Shown: in pieces, positions 27,015-36,408 of the stretch | How positions within the stretch are numbered: position 1 is the stretch's first letter | Layout of the letters: the number at the start of each line of letters is the position of its first letter | Assembly (NCBI GenBank): GCA_963669415.2 | Contig: CAXXPS010000002.1 | Coordinates: 1,612,001 to 1,676,000 of the forward strand | Reading direction: 5' to 3' | DNA: 64,000 nt | Source of the DNA: JAWKWH01 sp963669415 | Lineage (GTDB): Bacteria; Pseudomonadota; Alphaproteobacteria; Rhizobiales; Rhizobiaceae | Program-made: the position numbers and the translations under genes | Notes under the pieces: generated by a model | Database searches by the model: none | Told to the model about the DNA's origin: nothing | The model's input: the letters and a program-made list of their open reading frames with translations, nothing else

Positions 27015-28022
27015 GTGCGGGCACATGAAATCCTGCATCCAAGGCCGGAAGGCCTTTATTGTCCACCAGGTGATTTCTTCATTGACCCGGTGCGGCAAGT
27101 GGATCGCGCGCTCATAACCCATGGCCACGCCGATCATGCGCGGCCGGGCCATGCCTCAGTCATGGCAACCAGCGAAACGCTGGATATTATGAGGATTCGC
27201 TACGGCGATAGATTTGCGACATCCACTCAGACCGCATCTTATGGCGAGGCCGTCAATTTGAACGGCATCAGCGTGATATTCTATCCGGCTGGTCACGTTC
27301 TGGGTTCGGCTCAAATCTTGATCGAATCCAATGGCATGAGAATTGTGGCCTCTGGCGACTACAAGTGCCGCCCCGATCCGACTTGTGCCACTTTCGAGCC
27401 GGTGACCTGCGACGTGTTTATCACCGAAGCGACATTCGGGCTTCCCGTTTTCATCCATCCGAACGATCGTCTGGAAGTCGATAAACTCATTGATTCCATG
27501 AGTGAATTTTCAGATCGCACGCATTTGTTGGGCGCCTATTCCCTTGGCAAAGCACAGCGGGTAATCCGGCTGATAAGGGATGCAGGGTACGGCGAACCGA
27601 TTTTCATCCATGGCGCATTTGAAGATCTTTGCGCATATTATCAATCCCAGGGAATTGATCTTGGTCCATTGCTCCCGGCAACGGTCGAGGCGGGAACTGT
27701 GGATTTCTCCGGCAAGCTGGTGCTCGGTTCACCGTCAGCATTTTCGGGAGCATGGGGCCGTCGCTTTGCCGATCCGTTAATTTGCTACGCCTCCGGCTGG
27801 ATGCGGATTCGGCAGCGCGCCCGCCAGCAGGGCGTTGAGTTACCCATGATCATCTCCGATCACGCTGACTGGCATGAACTGACCGAAACAATACGGCAAA
27901 CCGGCGCTTCGGAGATCTGGGTCACTCACGGTCGCGAAGAAGCGCTGGTCCGTTGGTGTGATCTGAACGGGATATCCGCCCGGCCATTGAATATTGTCGG
28001 CTACGAGGATGAGAGCGAATAG
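27015..28022 (+). CDS. Ligase-associated DNA damage response exonuclease (metallo-beta-lactamase/beta-CASP-like)
   Basis: A 335-residue nuclease of the SNM1/Pso2-like branch. Metal ligands are in THGHADHARPGH, GDYKCRPDPTC and ISDHADWHEL; ITEATFGLPVF is a further family block. Relatives are proposed to trim DNA ends, including crosslink-damaged ends, before ligation. The GTG at 27015 is preceded by AAGGA and gives the family N-terminus RAHEILHPRPEGLYCPPGDF. The ligase gene begins 2 bp after its stop. Confidence 0.93.
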   Translation: MRAHEILHPRPEGLYCPPGDFFIDPVRQVDRALITHGHADHARPGHASVMATSETLDIMRIRYGDRFATSTQTASYGEAVNLNGISVIFYPAGHVLGSAQILIESNGMRIVASGDYKCRPDPTCATFEPVTCDVFITEATFGLPVFIHPNDRLEVDKLIDSMSEFSDRTHLLGAYSLGKAQRVIRLIRDAGYGEPIFIHGAFEDLCAYYQSQGIDLGPLLPATVEAGTVDFSGKLVLGSPSAFSGAWGRRFADPLICYASGWMRIRQRARQQGVELPMIISDHADWHELTETIRQTGASEIWVTHGREEALVRWCDLNGISARPLNIVGYEDESE

Positions 28023-28024
28023 AA

Positions 28025-29635
28025 ATGCACAGATTCGCTGAACTTCTCGACCGGTTGACATTGACGCCCGCGCGAAACGGCAAACTGCAATTGCTCGAAA
28101 ACTACTTTCGCGAGACATCCGATCCGGATCGCGGCTTTGCGCTTGCAGCGATCACCGGCAATCTGGAACTTCCGGGTGTCAAGCCGGCAACCATCCGTGG
28201 CCTCATCCTTGAACGAATGGACCCGGAGCTTTTTGCGTATTCTTACGATTTCGTCGGCGATCTGGCAGAGACGGTGTCGTTGGCGTGGCCAGATGATGAA
28301 AGGGTCGTGCAAGAACGGCCTTCATTGGAGGAGACGGTTTCGCTTTTGCAATCGGCCACCAGGGCCGATGGGCCGGCCACCCTTGGCCGAATTCTCGATC
28401 GTCTCGAACCATCTGGGCGCTATGCTGCGTTGAAGCTTGTGACAGGCGGACTGCGAATTGGTGTTTCGTCACGCCTTGCCAAACAGGCGCTCGCGCGAAT
28501 GGGTGGGTTGCCCATCGGCGAGATTGAAGAAATTTGGCACGGACTGGCTCCTCCTTATGTTGATTTGTTTGCCTGGCTTTGTGGGCAAGCCGGTAAGCCG
28601 GAAAATCTGTTTGCGGCACCATTCAGGCCGGTCATGTTGGCCAATCCATTGCATGATGGGGATATCGACAATCTTGAGCCGAACGATTTTCTCGCAGAGT
28701 GGAAATGGGACGGAATCAGGGTTCAACTGTCCAGTTCGAACGGAATCAAACGTCTCTACTCTCGCAGCGGCGACGACATTTCGCATACCTTTCCAGATAT
28801 TATCGATGCCGCCAATTTTGAGGGAACGATTGATGGTGAGCTGCTGGTCGGAACACCTCCCGAACGCGTCGGGACATTTTCCGATCTGCAACAACGGCTC
28901 AACCGGAAGAAGGTGTCCGCCAAGATGCTCTCTGATTTTCCGGTATTCATCCGCTGCTATGATATGTTGTTTGCCGGAGAGGAAGACTGCAGAGGATCCG
29001 CTCTCACCGAGCGTCGAAAACGTCTGCAAGACGTTGTCGGCACTCTGCCCGGCGATCGATTTGATATCTCAGAAACGATTGCCATAGATGGATGGCAGGC
29101 GCTTGATCATGCCCGCAACAACCCACCCCAACCGGTCATTGAAGGTCTCATGCTCAAGCGCCTTGATTCCGGTTACGTCGCCGGCAGGCCCAAAGGCCCG
29201 TGGTTCAAGTGGAAGCGCGACCCGCACGTGGTTGACGCCGTTTTGATGTACGCACAGCGAGGACATGGAAAAAGATCGGGGTTTTATTCCGATTACACAT
29301 TTGGCGTTTGGTCAGGCGATTTGGAATCGGCATCTTTGGTACCAGTTGGAAAGGCCTATTTCGGATTTAGCGATGAGGAACTGCGCCAAATCGACAAATT
29401 TGTCCGTGAAAATACTGTAGAGCGATATGGTCCGGTAAGGGCGGTCAGGGCCGGTCTAGAAGCCGGATTGGTATTGGAAGTCGCATTTGAGGGTATCAAT
29501 CGATCTACACGCCACAAATCGGGCGTGGCTATGCGGTTTCCGAGGATTTCTCGACTTCGCTGGGACAAGCAACCGCACGAAGCGGACCATTTGAACAATC
29601 TGCTTGCGCTGTTGCCGGAAGAGGCTACTCGGTAA
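28025..29635 (+). CDS. ATP-dependent DNA ligase, cisplatin damage response type
   Basis: A 536-residue ATP-dependent ligase. An N-terminal DNA-binding domain (about 1-190) precedes the nucleotidyltransferase domain with the adenylated lysine K227 in EWKWDGIRVQL. Further motifs are IDGELLV, EGLMLKRLDSGYV and GPWFKWKRDP, and the OB fold ends in VAMRFPRISRLRWDK. This long form belongs to the Lhr-PdeM-exonuclease set and differs from the NHEJ LigD and LigC forms; no Ku gene is seen. The name reflects reported cisplatin sensitivity of mutants in a relative. The 3' end overlaps the convergent gene by 11 bp. Confidence 0.95.
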   Translation: MHRFAELLDRLTLTPARNGKLQLLENYFRETSDPDRGFALAAITGNLELPGVKPATIRGLILERMDPELFAYSYDFVGDLAETVSLAWPDDERVVQERPSLEETVSLLQSATRADGPATLGRILDRLEPSGRYAALKLVTGGLRIGVSSRLAKQALARMGGLPIGEIEEIWHGLAPPYVDLFAWLCGQAGKPENLFAAPFRPVMLANPLHDGDIDNLEPNDFLAEWKWDGIRVQLSSSNGIKRLYSRSGDDISHTFPDIIDAANFEGTIDGELLVGTPPERVGTFSDLQQRLNRKKVSAKMLSDFPVFIRCYDMLFAGEEDCRGSALTERRKRLQDVVGTLPGDRFDISETIAIDGWQALDHARNNPPQPVIEGLMLKRLDSGYVAGRPKGPWFKWKRDPHVVDAVLMYAQRGHGKRSGFYSDYTFGVWSGDLESASLVPVGKAYFGFSDEELRQIDKFVRENTVERYGPVRAVRAGLEAGLVLEVAFEGINRSTRHKSGVAMRFPRISRLRWDKQPHEADHLNNLLALLPEEATR

Positions 29636-30593
29636 TTGCGATCCGGATTTCCTTGATATCAAGCTGCATACCACCACCTGAAATGTCCGGATTGATTGCG
29701 ATCGTCCCGGCAGCGCCAGGATCGCGATTGGGCAACTCGATCTCAAACAGAAATTCCGACAACGCTGCTCCGACCTCATAGCGTTTTCTGCCGCAATCTC
29801 CCAATTCAGCCAGGTCGCAGGCAACGGAGATTTGAGTCATCTCCTCTTCTTGAGCGCGAGCAGAAATGCTGAAGAGTGCCTTACCCCCGGCGATGCGCTC
29901 CAACGTTCCTTCTCCGATGTCGAAAAGGACTTCGGCTCCACCTTGCGAGCTGATACGCAGGAAGGCTTCACCATCTCGCTCTGACAGCTCGGCCTTGGCC
30001 CCACCAGGTACCGTAACATCGGTGGAGACTGCTGGTTCGAATACCATGATCCAGCTGCGTGGAATGTCGCTCCCGATACCGTCATCAGCCTCCTCGGGCA
30101 ACTTTTCCGGACGGAAGCTTTCGCCTTCGAGCTTAGGTGGCGGATTCGGTACTCGCCCGTCCCGCGACTCGATGGATTCAAGAATGCCTGTTTGCAAGGT
30201 CCACCACACACCGGTGCCAACTGCTGCCAACAAAAGGGCGATCATGAACAAGGTCGCGAATGGCCGCCTTTTGGAGATCGGCTCTTCAGCAAGTGGTTGC
30301 TCGCCTGTTCTTTCAAGTCTGTCAGAAGGCGTCACACCTGAAGCAGCGGACGCCGCTGGCCCGGAGGAATTTTCCGCCTCGGCAGCCGGCACAAATTCCG
30401 ATTCGATCTCACCGATCTTGGTTCGCAGCGCCTGCCGCCGACGCTCGGCGGCATCAGCCGTTATTGAGTCTCTGGCTTCAAGCGCTCGCTCCAGGGCAGC
30501 GAAGGCCGATTTATAGACGCGTTCGCGGAATGCCTGATCTCTGGCATTACCCTTCTGCAGGGCTCCGCGGATCGCCTTTTCAATCGCGTCCAA
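29625..30593 (-). CDS. Single-pass membrane protein of unknown function
   Basis: A 322-residue protein. A helical N-terminal region (IEKAIRGALQKGNARDQAFRERVYKSAFAALERALEAR) and a Pro/Ala/Glu-rich linker precede one membrane helix (PFATLFMIALLLAAVGTGVWW, about 111-131). A periplasmic domain of about 185 residues follows, predicted beta-rich, with VACDLAELGDCGRKRYEVG (two Cys, possible disulfide) and a jelly-roll-like end. The start is a TTG at 30593 with GGAGG eight bases upstream, which agrees with the first conserved helix. I recognise no named family with confidence. It converges with the ligase gene and runs away from the sox operon. Confidence 0.75.
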   Translation of the reverse strand: MDAIEKAIRGALQKGNARDQAFRERVYKSAFAALERALEARDSITADAAERRRQALRTKIGEIESEFVPAAEAENSSGPAASAASGVTPSDRLERTGEQPLAEEPISKRRPFATLFMIALLLAAVGTGVWWTLQTGILESIESRDGRVPNPPPKLEGESFRPEKLPEEADDGIGSDIPRSWIMVFEPAVSTDVTVPGGAKAELSERDGEAFLRISSQGGAEVLFDIGEGTLERIAGGKALFSISARAQEEEMTQISVACDLAELGDCGRKRYEVGAALSEFLFEIELPNRDPGAAGTIAINPDISGGGMQLDIKEIRIAITE

Positions 30594-30665
30594 TGAACAA
30601 TCCTCCGCATCAACATTATCGCTCTACCGCTTGAGAGACGATCGATCAACGCAAGCGAGGCCTGA

Positions 30666-31223
30666 TTATGCTGCCGCGTCTCGCGCTGCCAGCTCGAGAA
30701 AATCGAACACATAGGTCGAAAATGAGCGCCAGCATTCCACTCGAAACTCATTTTTTGCGGTTCGCCACAACACGATTTCGGCTTTGCCGAGAACGGTGCG
30801 GCTGCAAGCTCCGACCGGGAAACTGCTGATGCGCAAATCTTGAGGGCATCCGGCAGACAGAGTTGCTTCCGCACCCGATCCCGATACCAGGATCGCCGTA
30901 TTTCGGTGTGAGATATCCACGGCGGAATGCAGGACCCTTGTTTTTGACAATGCATCTGCCGGGTTTGAATTGCTTTCGTCGATGATCAACCACTCGTCCG
31001 GTCCGAGCCAAAGAGCGGAGCGCCTTCCCTTAACGGAAGATGACTTCGGTTTTGCGGGCAGTGGCAAACCAACAGCCTTCGACAGCGAATTGACCGATTT
31101 TCCGGCTGCTCGCAGTGACAACCGGTAGGCGGGAGCAGCTGGGACGATTTGCACCTCGGATCCAGCCGCCATCCTGCCTTTCAGCACTGCTGACCGCCCG
31201 GCGATTTTGCCAGAATTAGCCAT
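30666..31223 (-). CDS. soxG: Sarcosine oxidase subunit gamma
   Basis: SoxG is the structural gamma subunit of heterotetrameric sarcosine oxidase. The 185-residue protein shows the family pattern: ALWLGPDEWLIID in the centre, VLHSAVDISHRNTAILVSG, LSAGCPQDLR and a C-terminal ECWRSFSTYVFDFLELAAR. The start ATG at 31223 lies inside the end of soxA (8-bp overlap), typical of coupled translation. Last gene of the sox operon. Confidence 0.92.
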   Translation of the reverse strand: MANSGKIAGRSAVLKGRMAAGSEVQIVPAAPAYRLSLRAAGKSVNSLSKAVGLPLPAKPKSSSVKGRRSALWLGPDEWLIIDESNSNPADALSKTRVLHSAVDISHRNTAILVSGSGAEATLSAGCPQDLRISSFPVGACSRTVLGKAEIVLWRTAKNEFRVECWRSFSTYVFDFLELAARDAAA

Positions 31224-34209
31224 GTAGACGCCCTCCATCCTGATCGACAAATACCGGCTCGGTGACGGTCACCTCGATGGCGCCATCCGGCATCGGGACG
31301 AACAATTTCTCACCGATCTTGTCCCGGCCGCCTTCGACAAGAGCCATGGCAATCGAATGGCCGCAGTTTTCCGACCAATATGACGATGTGACAAATCCGA
31401 TCATTTTCATCGGAACCGATTGGCCGGGATCGGAGACGACTTGTGCACCTTCTTCAAGAACAAGATTTGGATCGGCAGTCTTCAGCCCGATCAATTGACG
31501 GCGACCCGAAGCAACGAGATCAGCCCGCTGAAGACCCCTGATTCCAACAAAATCAGTCTTCTTTTTTCCAATCGCCCAACCAAGACCGGCATCCTGGGGT
31601 GTGACCGTCCCGTCCGTATCCTGTCCGACGATGATGTAGCCTTTTTCGGCGCGAAGCACGTGCATCGTTTCGGTACCATAGGCGCAAACACCATGCTTTT
31701 GACCTTCGGCCCAGAGCGCCTCCCAGACAGCCAGACCATGATCGGCCGGTACATTGACCTCGAAACCCATCTCGCCGGTAAACGACATGCGGAACAATCG
31801 GGTTGGCACCCCGCAAATCGTTCCTTCGCGCACGCTCATATGCGGCATGGCTTCGTTGGTCAGTTCGATACCTTCAACAAATGGTGCGATGATATCGCGC
31901 GCCTTGGGCCCTTGCACGGCGATGACTGCCCACTGTTCGCTGGTCGAAGTCAGCCAGACATTCAGATCCGGAAACTCTGTTTGAAGATAGTCTTCCATCA
32001 TGTTGAGGACGCGTGGTGCGCCGCCTGTCGTTGTGGTCACATGGAATCGATCTTCGGCGATGCGCCCGACCACGCCGTCGTCGTAGATGAACCCATCTTC
32101 TCGCAACATGATGCCATAGCGGCACCTGCCGACACCCAGCTTTTGCCAAGGGTTGGTGTACATGATCTCGAGGAACTTCGCGGCATCAGGTCCGACAACC
32201 TCGATCTTGCCAAGTGTCGAGGCGTCAAACATGCCGGCTGCTTCGCGGACCGTGCGGCATTCGCGATTGACCGCAGCATGCATATCTTCGCCTGCCCGCG
32301 GGTAATACCAGGCCCGCCGCCAATTGCCGACATCTTCGAATACCGCACCATTGGCCTCTTCCCACGGATCGATTGGTGTTTTTCGCAACACATCGAACAG
32401 ATGAGCGCGGCCATGGGATATAATCGCGCCAAAGGTTACCGGCGTGTAGGGCGCCCGGAAGGTTGTCAGTCCGACCTCCGGAATGTCCTTGTCCAGTGCT
32501 TCGGCTGCGATTGCCAGACCGTGAATGTTGGATGTCTTGCCCTGATCCGTCGCCATGCCGTTGGTCGTGAACCGCTTGACATGTTCGATTGAGCGCATGC
32601 CCTCGCGGACAGCCAACCGGATGTCTTTTGCGGTGACATCGTTTTGAAAATCAACAAATGCCTTGGCCGTGCTGTCAGGACCGGCGCCTTCGCCGGAGCC
32701 GATCATTCCGCCAGCGCGGCTTTCAGCGCTTTCTGCGTTCAGCCGGATTTTTCGAACCCTGCCACCGGCCGTTTCCTTGGCGGCAGCTTCGCCCGCAGCA
32801 AGCGATTCAGCTGTCAGGGCATCCAGATCATCAGTGCCTGCGCACGCGCCGATGCAGATGCAGTTCTGTGCGTATTGTCCGGGAACAAATCTTTGGTTTT
32901 CACTCTCCCAGGCAACCTTGCCGCGTGATTGCGAGAACATGTGCAATGATGGGGTCCAACCGGCTGACGTCAAAAGCGCGTCGATGCCGACCTTGCGCTT
33001 TGCACCGCTGTTAATCTGCTCGACAGTCATGGACGAAACACGCAATCGACCGCCGGTAGCGGTGACCGCTTGGCCTTGAAGCAGCTCAATTCCTCTGGAT
33101 GTTGCAATCTCGCGCATCTGGTCAGGTATTTCGCTGCGAGGGTCGACGATTGCCGCGACATTGATACCTGCATCAGCGAGGTCTGCCGCGGCCGCATATC
33201 CGGTGTCACCTGCTGTATAGATGCCGACATTTCTGCCAACAGCTACACCATGGTGGTTGAGATAGGTTCTGGCCGCCGAAGACAGCATTACCCCCGGTCT
33301 GTCGTTTCCGGCGAACACCATGTGACGCTCAATCGCTCCGTTGGCAATGATCACGCGTCTGGCTCGAACCTGCCACAACCGTTCCCGAGGCATGTGCTCT
33401 GCCGGCGCGGCAATGTGGTCGGACACGCGTTCGGTCAAGGCAACGAAGTTTTGTGCATAATATCCAAACGCGGTCGTACGCTTTAGCAGCCGGACATTTG
33501 CCATGGTGGCCAGTTGTGACGTGGTTTCCCGCACCCAGTCCCATCCGGATCGCCCGTCGACTCGGGTTCCTGTTTCGGACTTGAGACTGCCGCCGAATTC
33601 AGCCTGCTCGTCACACAGAATTACCTCAGCGCCGCCGGTCGCTGCAGCCAGCGCGGCCGCTAATCCCGCAAGACCGCCACCAATGACCAGAACATCGCAA
33701 TGCGCATAACGGGATGAATAATGATCGGGGTCCGGTTCATCCGGAGCGACGCCGAGGCCGGCGGCCGACCGGATGTTCGGTTCGTACAAACTGTTCCACG
33801 CGGCTTTTGGCCACATAAAAGTCTTGTAGTAGAAGCCGGCGGAAAACATCGGAGAAGACAGGTCGTTCATCGCATTGAGATCGAACGCAAGCGATGGCCA
33901 CCGGTTTTGGGATTCTGCCTGCAGGCCGTCATAGATTTCCTGGACCGTCGCCCTGACGTTCGGGGTCTTGCGGCCGCCGCCGCGAGATATGCCGACGAGT
34001 GCGTTGGGTTCCTCTGCGCCTGCTGACAGTACACCGCGCGGCCGGTGATATTTGAAAGAACGGCCCATCAAATGGATACCGTTGGCCAGCAGCGCTGACG
34101 CCAGAGTATCGCCCTCAAGCCCCGTCATGATTTCACCATCAAAGGAAAAGCTGACCTGCTTTGCCGGTACAAGACGGCCGGCTCCGGAAATGCGGTAGGA
34201 GCCCGACAT
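31216..34209 (-). CDS. soxA: Sarcosine oxidase subunit alpha
   Basis: The large subunit (997 residues) of the enzyme that oxidises sarcosine with oxygen and tetrahydrofolate to glycine, 5,10-methylene-THF and hydrogen peroxide. An N-terminal ferredoxin-like domain without cluster cysteines (about 1-100) precedes the NAD-binding Rossmann motif VIGGGLAGLAAAL (about 174-186) and the flavin domain. The C-terminal 400 residues form the folate-binding GcvT-like half (GMFDASTLGKIEVVGPDA, FRMSFTGEMGFEVNVP, AGLGWAIGKKKTDFVG). Length and order match SoxA. Its start overlaps the soxD stop by one base. Confidence 0.96.
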   Translation of the reverse strand: MSGSYRISGAGRLVPAKQVSFSFDGEIMTGLEGDTLASALLANGIHLMGRSFKYHRPRGVLSAGAEEPNALVGISRGGGRKTPNVRATVQEIYDGLQAESQNRWPSLAFDLNAMNDLSSPMFSAGFYYKTFMWPKAAWNSLYEPNIRSAAGLGVAPDEPDPDHYSSRYAHCDVLVIGGGLAGLAAALAAATGGAEVILCDEQAEFGGSLKSETGTRVDGRSGWDWVRETTSQLATMANVRLLKRTTAFGYYAQNFVALTERVSDHIAAPAEHMPRERLWQVRARRVIIANGAIERHMVFAGNDRPGVMLSSAARTYLNHHGVAVGRNVGIYTAGDTGYAAAADLADAGINVAAIVDPRSEIPDQMREIATSRGIELLQGQAVTATGGRLRVSSMTVEQINSGAKRKVGIDALLTSAGWTPSLHMFSQSRGKVAWESENQRFVPGQYAQNCICIGACAGTDDLDALTAESLAAGEAAAKETAGGRVRKIRLNAESAESRAGGMIGSGEGAGPDSTAKAFVDFQNDVTAKDIRLAVREGMRSIEHVKRFTTNGMATDQGKTSNIHGLAIAAEALDKDIPEVGLTTFRAPYTPVTFGAIISHGRAHLFDVLRKTPIDPWEEANGAVFEDVGNWRRAWYYPRAGEDMHAAVNRECRTVREAAGMFDASTLGKIEVVGPDAAKFLEIMYTNPWQKLGVGRCRYGIMLREDGFIYDDGVVGRIAEDRFHVTTTTGGAPRVLNMMEDYLQTEFPDLNVWLTSTSEQWAVIAVQGPKARDIIAPFVEGIELTNEAMPHMSVREGTICGVPTRLFRMSFTGEMGFEVNVPADHGLAVWEALWAEGQKHGVCAYGTETMHVLRAEKGYIIVGQDTDGTVTPQDAGLGWAIGKKKTDFVGIRGLQRADLVASGRRQLIGLKTADPNLVLEEGAQVVSDPGQSVPMKMIGFVTSSYWSENCGHSIAMALVEGGRDKIGEKLFVPMPDGAIEVTVTEPVFVDQDGGRLHG

Positions 34210-34535
34210 CAGCTTTTCCTCCTGGTGCGAGCAGGCGCCTTTTTGGCCGTTTTCGGTTCCAGATTCGGACGCGGTTCACCAGCCTTGTAAGTCATCAAAA
34301 ACCGGTCTGTGACTGTATCGCGCGCGGCATTGAAAAACCGGGCGCAGCCATGAATGTGCCGCCAACGCTCATAGTGCACACCTTTCGGATTGGCGCGAAT
34401 GAAGAAGAACTTTTCGAAATCGTCTTCGCTTTCACCGGCAATATTTTCCGGACGTGCGATATGCGCTTCACCTGCGTTGGCGAACTCGATCTCGGGCCGT
34501 TCTTCCTGGCAATAAGGACAATGAATGAGCAGCAT
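34209..34535 (-). CDS. soxD: Sarcosine oxidase subunit delta
   Basis: SoxD is the small zinc-binding subunit that stabilises the complex. The 108-residue protein has zinc ligands Cys6 and Cys9 in HCPYCQ, His25 in EAHIARP and Cys64 in HIHGCARFF. A basic tail (AKKAPARTRRKS) follows. The ATG at 34535 (MLLIHCPYC) is the family start; a reading 12 codons longer runs into the preceding gene. Confidence 0.94.
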   Translation of the reverse strand: MLLIHCPYCQEERPEIEFANAGEAHIARPENIAGESEDDFEKFFFIRANPKGVHYERWRHIHGCARFFNAARDTVTDRFLMTYKAGEPRPNLEPKTAKKAPARTRRKS

Positions 34536-34546
34536 GGTGTCGATTC

Positions 34547-34993
34547 CTATTGGGCATATGGCGGGCCGCAACGCACCATCGCCATTGCGTATGCCCTCTC
34601 CAGGTCTTCGATAAGTTTGGCAGGGTCGTAGCCGCGCCGGATATAGCCGCTCGCGCCGGTAATCATCTTCCCGATGAGGCTCATGAGCATGTTCTGGCTG
34701 ATCATGAATGGTTCGTCAGCGTCCTTGCTTTTGAAAAATGCGAACGCCAAACCATCAGTTGTCACGCAAGTCAGTTCGCCTTCGTCGGCGGTAAACGGCC
34801 AGTGACCGGGCAGGTGATCCTTGCTCAGCTTCGTATGACGGACAAAGTGGGGGGCCCCGTGCAATCCGTCTTCCACGGATGGCTCAGCGGGATCATCCGC
34901 GCCGATCTGGGCAAACGCCAATCCTGCCCAGAGCGTTGCCGCCGCCCCAGTCAAAGCCCGCGAGGCATATTTCGAACATGGAATCCCGCTCAT
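34547..34993 (-). CDS. Secreted protein of unknown function inserted in the sox operon (DUF2511-like)
   Basis: A 148-residue protein with a signal peptide (ALTGAAATLWAGLAFAQ) between soxB and soxD. The mature part contains HWPFTADEGELTCVTTDGLAFAFF, which resembles the W-x-F...G-x-L-x-C pattern of DUF2511 (YebY) proteins; a second Cys in MVRCGPPYAQ could pair with the first. That family match is by eye only. The start at 34993 follows GAGG and lies 7 bp past the soxB stop; soxD starts 11 bp after its stop, so it is surely in the transcript. A periplasmic protein in a cytoplasmic-enzyme operon is unusual. Confidence 0.8.
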   Translation of the reverse strand: MSGIPCSKYASRALTGAAATLWAGLAFAQIGADDPAEPSVEDGLHGAPHFVRHTKLSKDHLPGHWPFTADEGELTCVTTDGLAFAFFKSKDADEPFMISQNMLMSLIGKMITGASGYIRRGYDPAKLIEDLERAYAMAMVRCGPPYAQ

Positions 34994-35000
34994 GACCGCC

Positions 35001-36254
35001 TCAGTGCGCCACTGCTGCGGCTGCCGCCTCGTCAATCAGCCGTCCGGTCTTGAAACGCTCGAGGGTGAACGGCGCGTTGATTGGATGCGGATCATCGCGG
35101 GCGATTGTATGAGCGAACACATGGCCGGAACCGGGCGTCGCCTTGAAACCGCCCGTGCCCCAGCCGCAATTGACGTAAAGACCCTTGACCGGCGTCTTGG
35201 CCAAAATGGGTGAGCGATCAGGTGTGACGTCAACGATGCCGCCCCATGAACGCAGCATCTTCATGCGGGTGAACATCGGAAACATTTCGCAAATGGCTTC
35301 AAGCGTATGCTGGATGATGTGCAGGCCACCGGTTTGCGAATAGGAGATATACTGGTCCGTACCAGCGCCGATAACCAATTCCCCCTTGTCAGACTGCGAA
35401 ATGTAGGCGTGAACCGTGTTGGACATGACCACGCAGGGAAAGCAGGGCTTGACCGGTTCAGAAACGAGCGCCTGAAGTGGATAGCTTTCAAGCGGCATGC
35501 GCACACCGGCCATGTCCATCAGTACCGAAGAGTGCCCTGCCGCAACGACACCAATTTTCTTCGCTCCAATGAAGCCGCGGCTGGTATCGACGCCCTCAAC
35601 CGAGCCATCTTTCGCCCGTCGAATTCCCGTAACCTCGCAATTCTGGATGATATCGACGCCACGGGCAGAGGCGCCACGGGCATATCCCCAAGCGACCGCA
35701 TCGTGCCTGGCTGTTCCACCTCTTCGTTGGAGGGCAGCGCCCATCACGGGATAGCGTGCAGTTTTCGAAATATTCAGCGGAGGGCAAAACGCCTTTGCCT
35801 GCTCAGGCGTCAGCCATTCATTGTCGACACCATTCAGCCTGTTGGCATGGATATGCCGTTGGGCCACTTGAACGTCATGCACATTGTGCTGCAGCATCAT
35901 GACGCCGCGCGGGCTGTACATAACGTTGTAATTCAGCTCCTGGGACAGATTTTCCCAGAGGTTGACAGCGTGATTGTATATCCCGGCGCTCTCATCATAA
36001 AGGTAGTTTGAGCGAATGATGGTCGTGTTGCGGCCGGTGTTGCCACCACCGAGCCAGCCTTTTTCAAGCACCGCGACATTGGTGATGCCGTGTTCGCTGG
36101 CAAGATAATACGCTGTCGCCAGCCCGTGACCGCCAGCGCCGACAATAATCACGTCATAATTGGATTTCGGCTCTGGCGAACGCCACTGTTCTTCCCAGCC
36201 CTTGTGTCCGCGCATCGCTTCGCGGGCAATGGCGAATACGGAATATTTGCGCAT
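35001..36254 (-). CDS. soxB: Sarcosine oxidase subunit beta
   Basis: The catalytic flavin subunit (417 residues). The FAD-binding motif VIIVGAGGHGLATAYYLA is at about residues 35-52, and the His in GGTARHDAVAWG (about 184) corresponds to the residue that holds FMN covalently at the interface with alpha. The C-terminal GGIVDVTPDRSPIL and NCGWGTGGFKATPG are typical of the DAO family. First gene of the leftward operon; its promoter must lie within 36255-36355. The usual partners glyA, folD and purU are not in the window. Confidence 0.96.
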   Translation of the reverse strand: MRKYSVFAIAREAMRGHKGWEEQWRSPEPKSNYDVIIVGAGGHGLATAYYLASEHGITNVAVLEKGWLGGGNTGRNTTIIRSNYLYDESAGIYNHAVNLWENLSQELNYNVMYSPRGVMMLQHNVHDVQVAQRHIHANRLNGVDNEWLTPEQAKAFCPPLNISKTARYPVMGAALQRRGGTARHDAVAWGYARGASARGVDIIQNCEVTGIRRAKDGSVEGVDTSRGFIGAKKIGVVAAGHSSVLMDMAGVRMPLESYPLQALVSEPVKPCFPCVVMSNTVHAYISQSDKGELVIGAGTDQYISYSQTGGLHIIQHTLEAICEMFPMFTRMKMLRSWGGIVDVTPDRSPILAKTPVKGLYVNCGWGTGGFKATPGSGHVFAHTIARDDPHPINAPFTLERFKTGRLIDEAAAAAVAH

Positions 36255-36355
36255 GTGCCTGGATCCTGTCGATGAACTGGTTTCGGGTTCGGCGCGAGCC
36301 GGTTTTCCTGTGATTGTCTGCAGGCGACCGTATCACTAGACAAGCACAAGGCAAG

Positions 36356-36384
36356 GCCATGCGCTGTTTGCGACGGCGCATGGC
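36356..36384 (-). terminator. Terminator-like hairpin between the DUF4399 gene and soxB
   Basis: Perfect 9-bp stem GCCATGCGC/GCGCATGGC with an 11-base loop, 24 bp past the DUF4399 stop codon. On the minus strand TTGCCTTG follows, a poor U tract; on the plus strand GTTTTG follows. It would insulate the sox promoter from upstream transcription. Confidence 0.6.
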
Positions 36385-36408
36385 GTTTTGATGGTCAGGT
36401 CGTGCTGG

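Noticed and set aside
31420..32592. 390-codon plus-strand reading opposite soxA
   Set aside because: Antisense to a strongly conserved gene, no start signal and no recognisable motif.
35307..36011. 234-codon plus-strand reading opposite soxB
   Set aside because: Antisense shadow with no motif.
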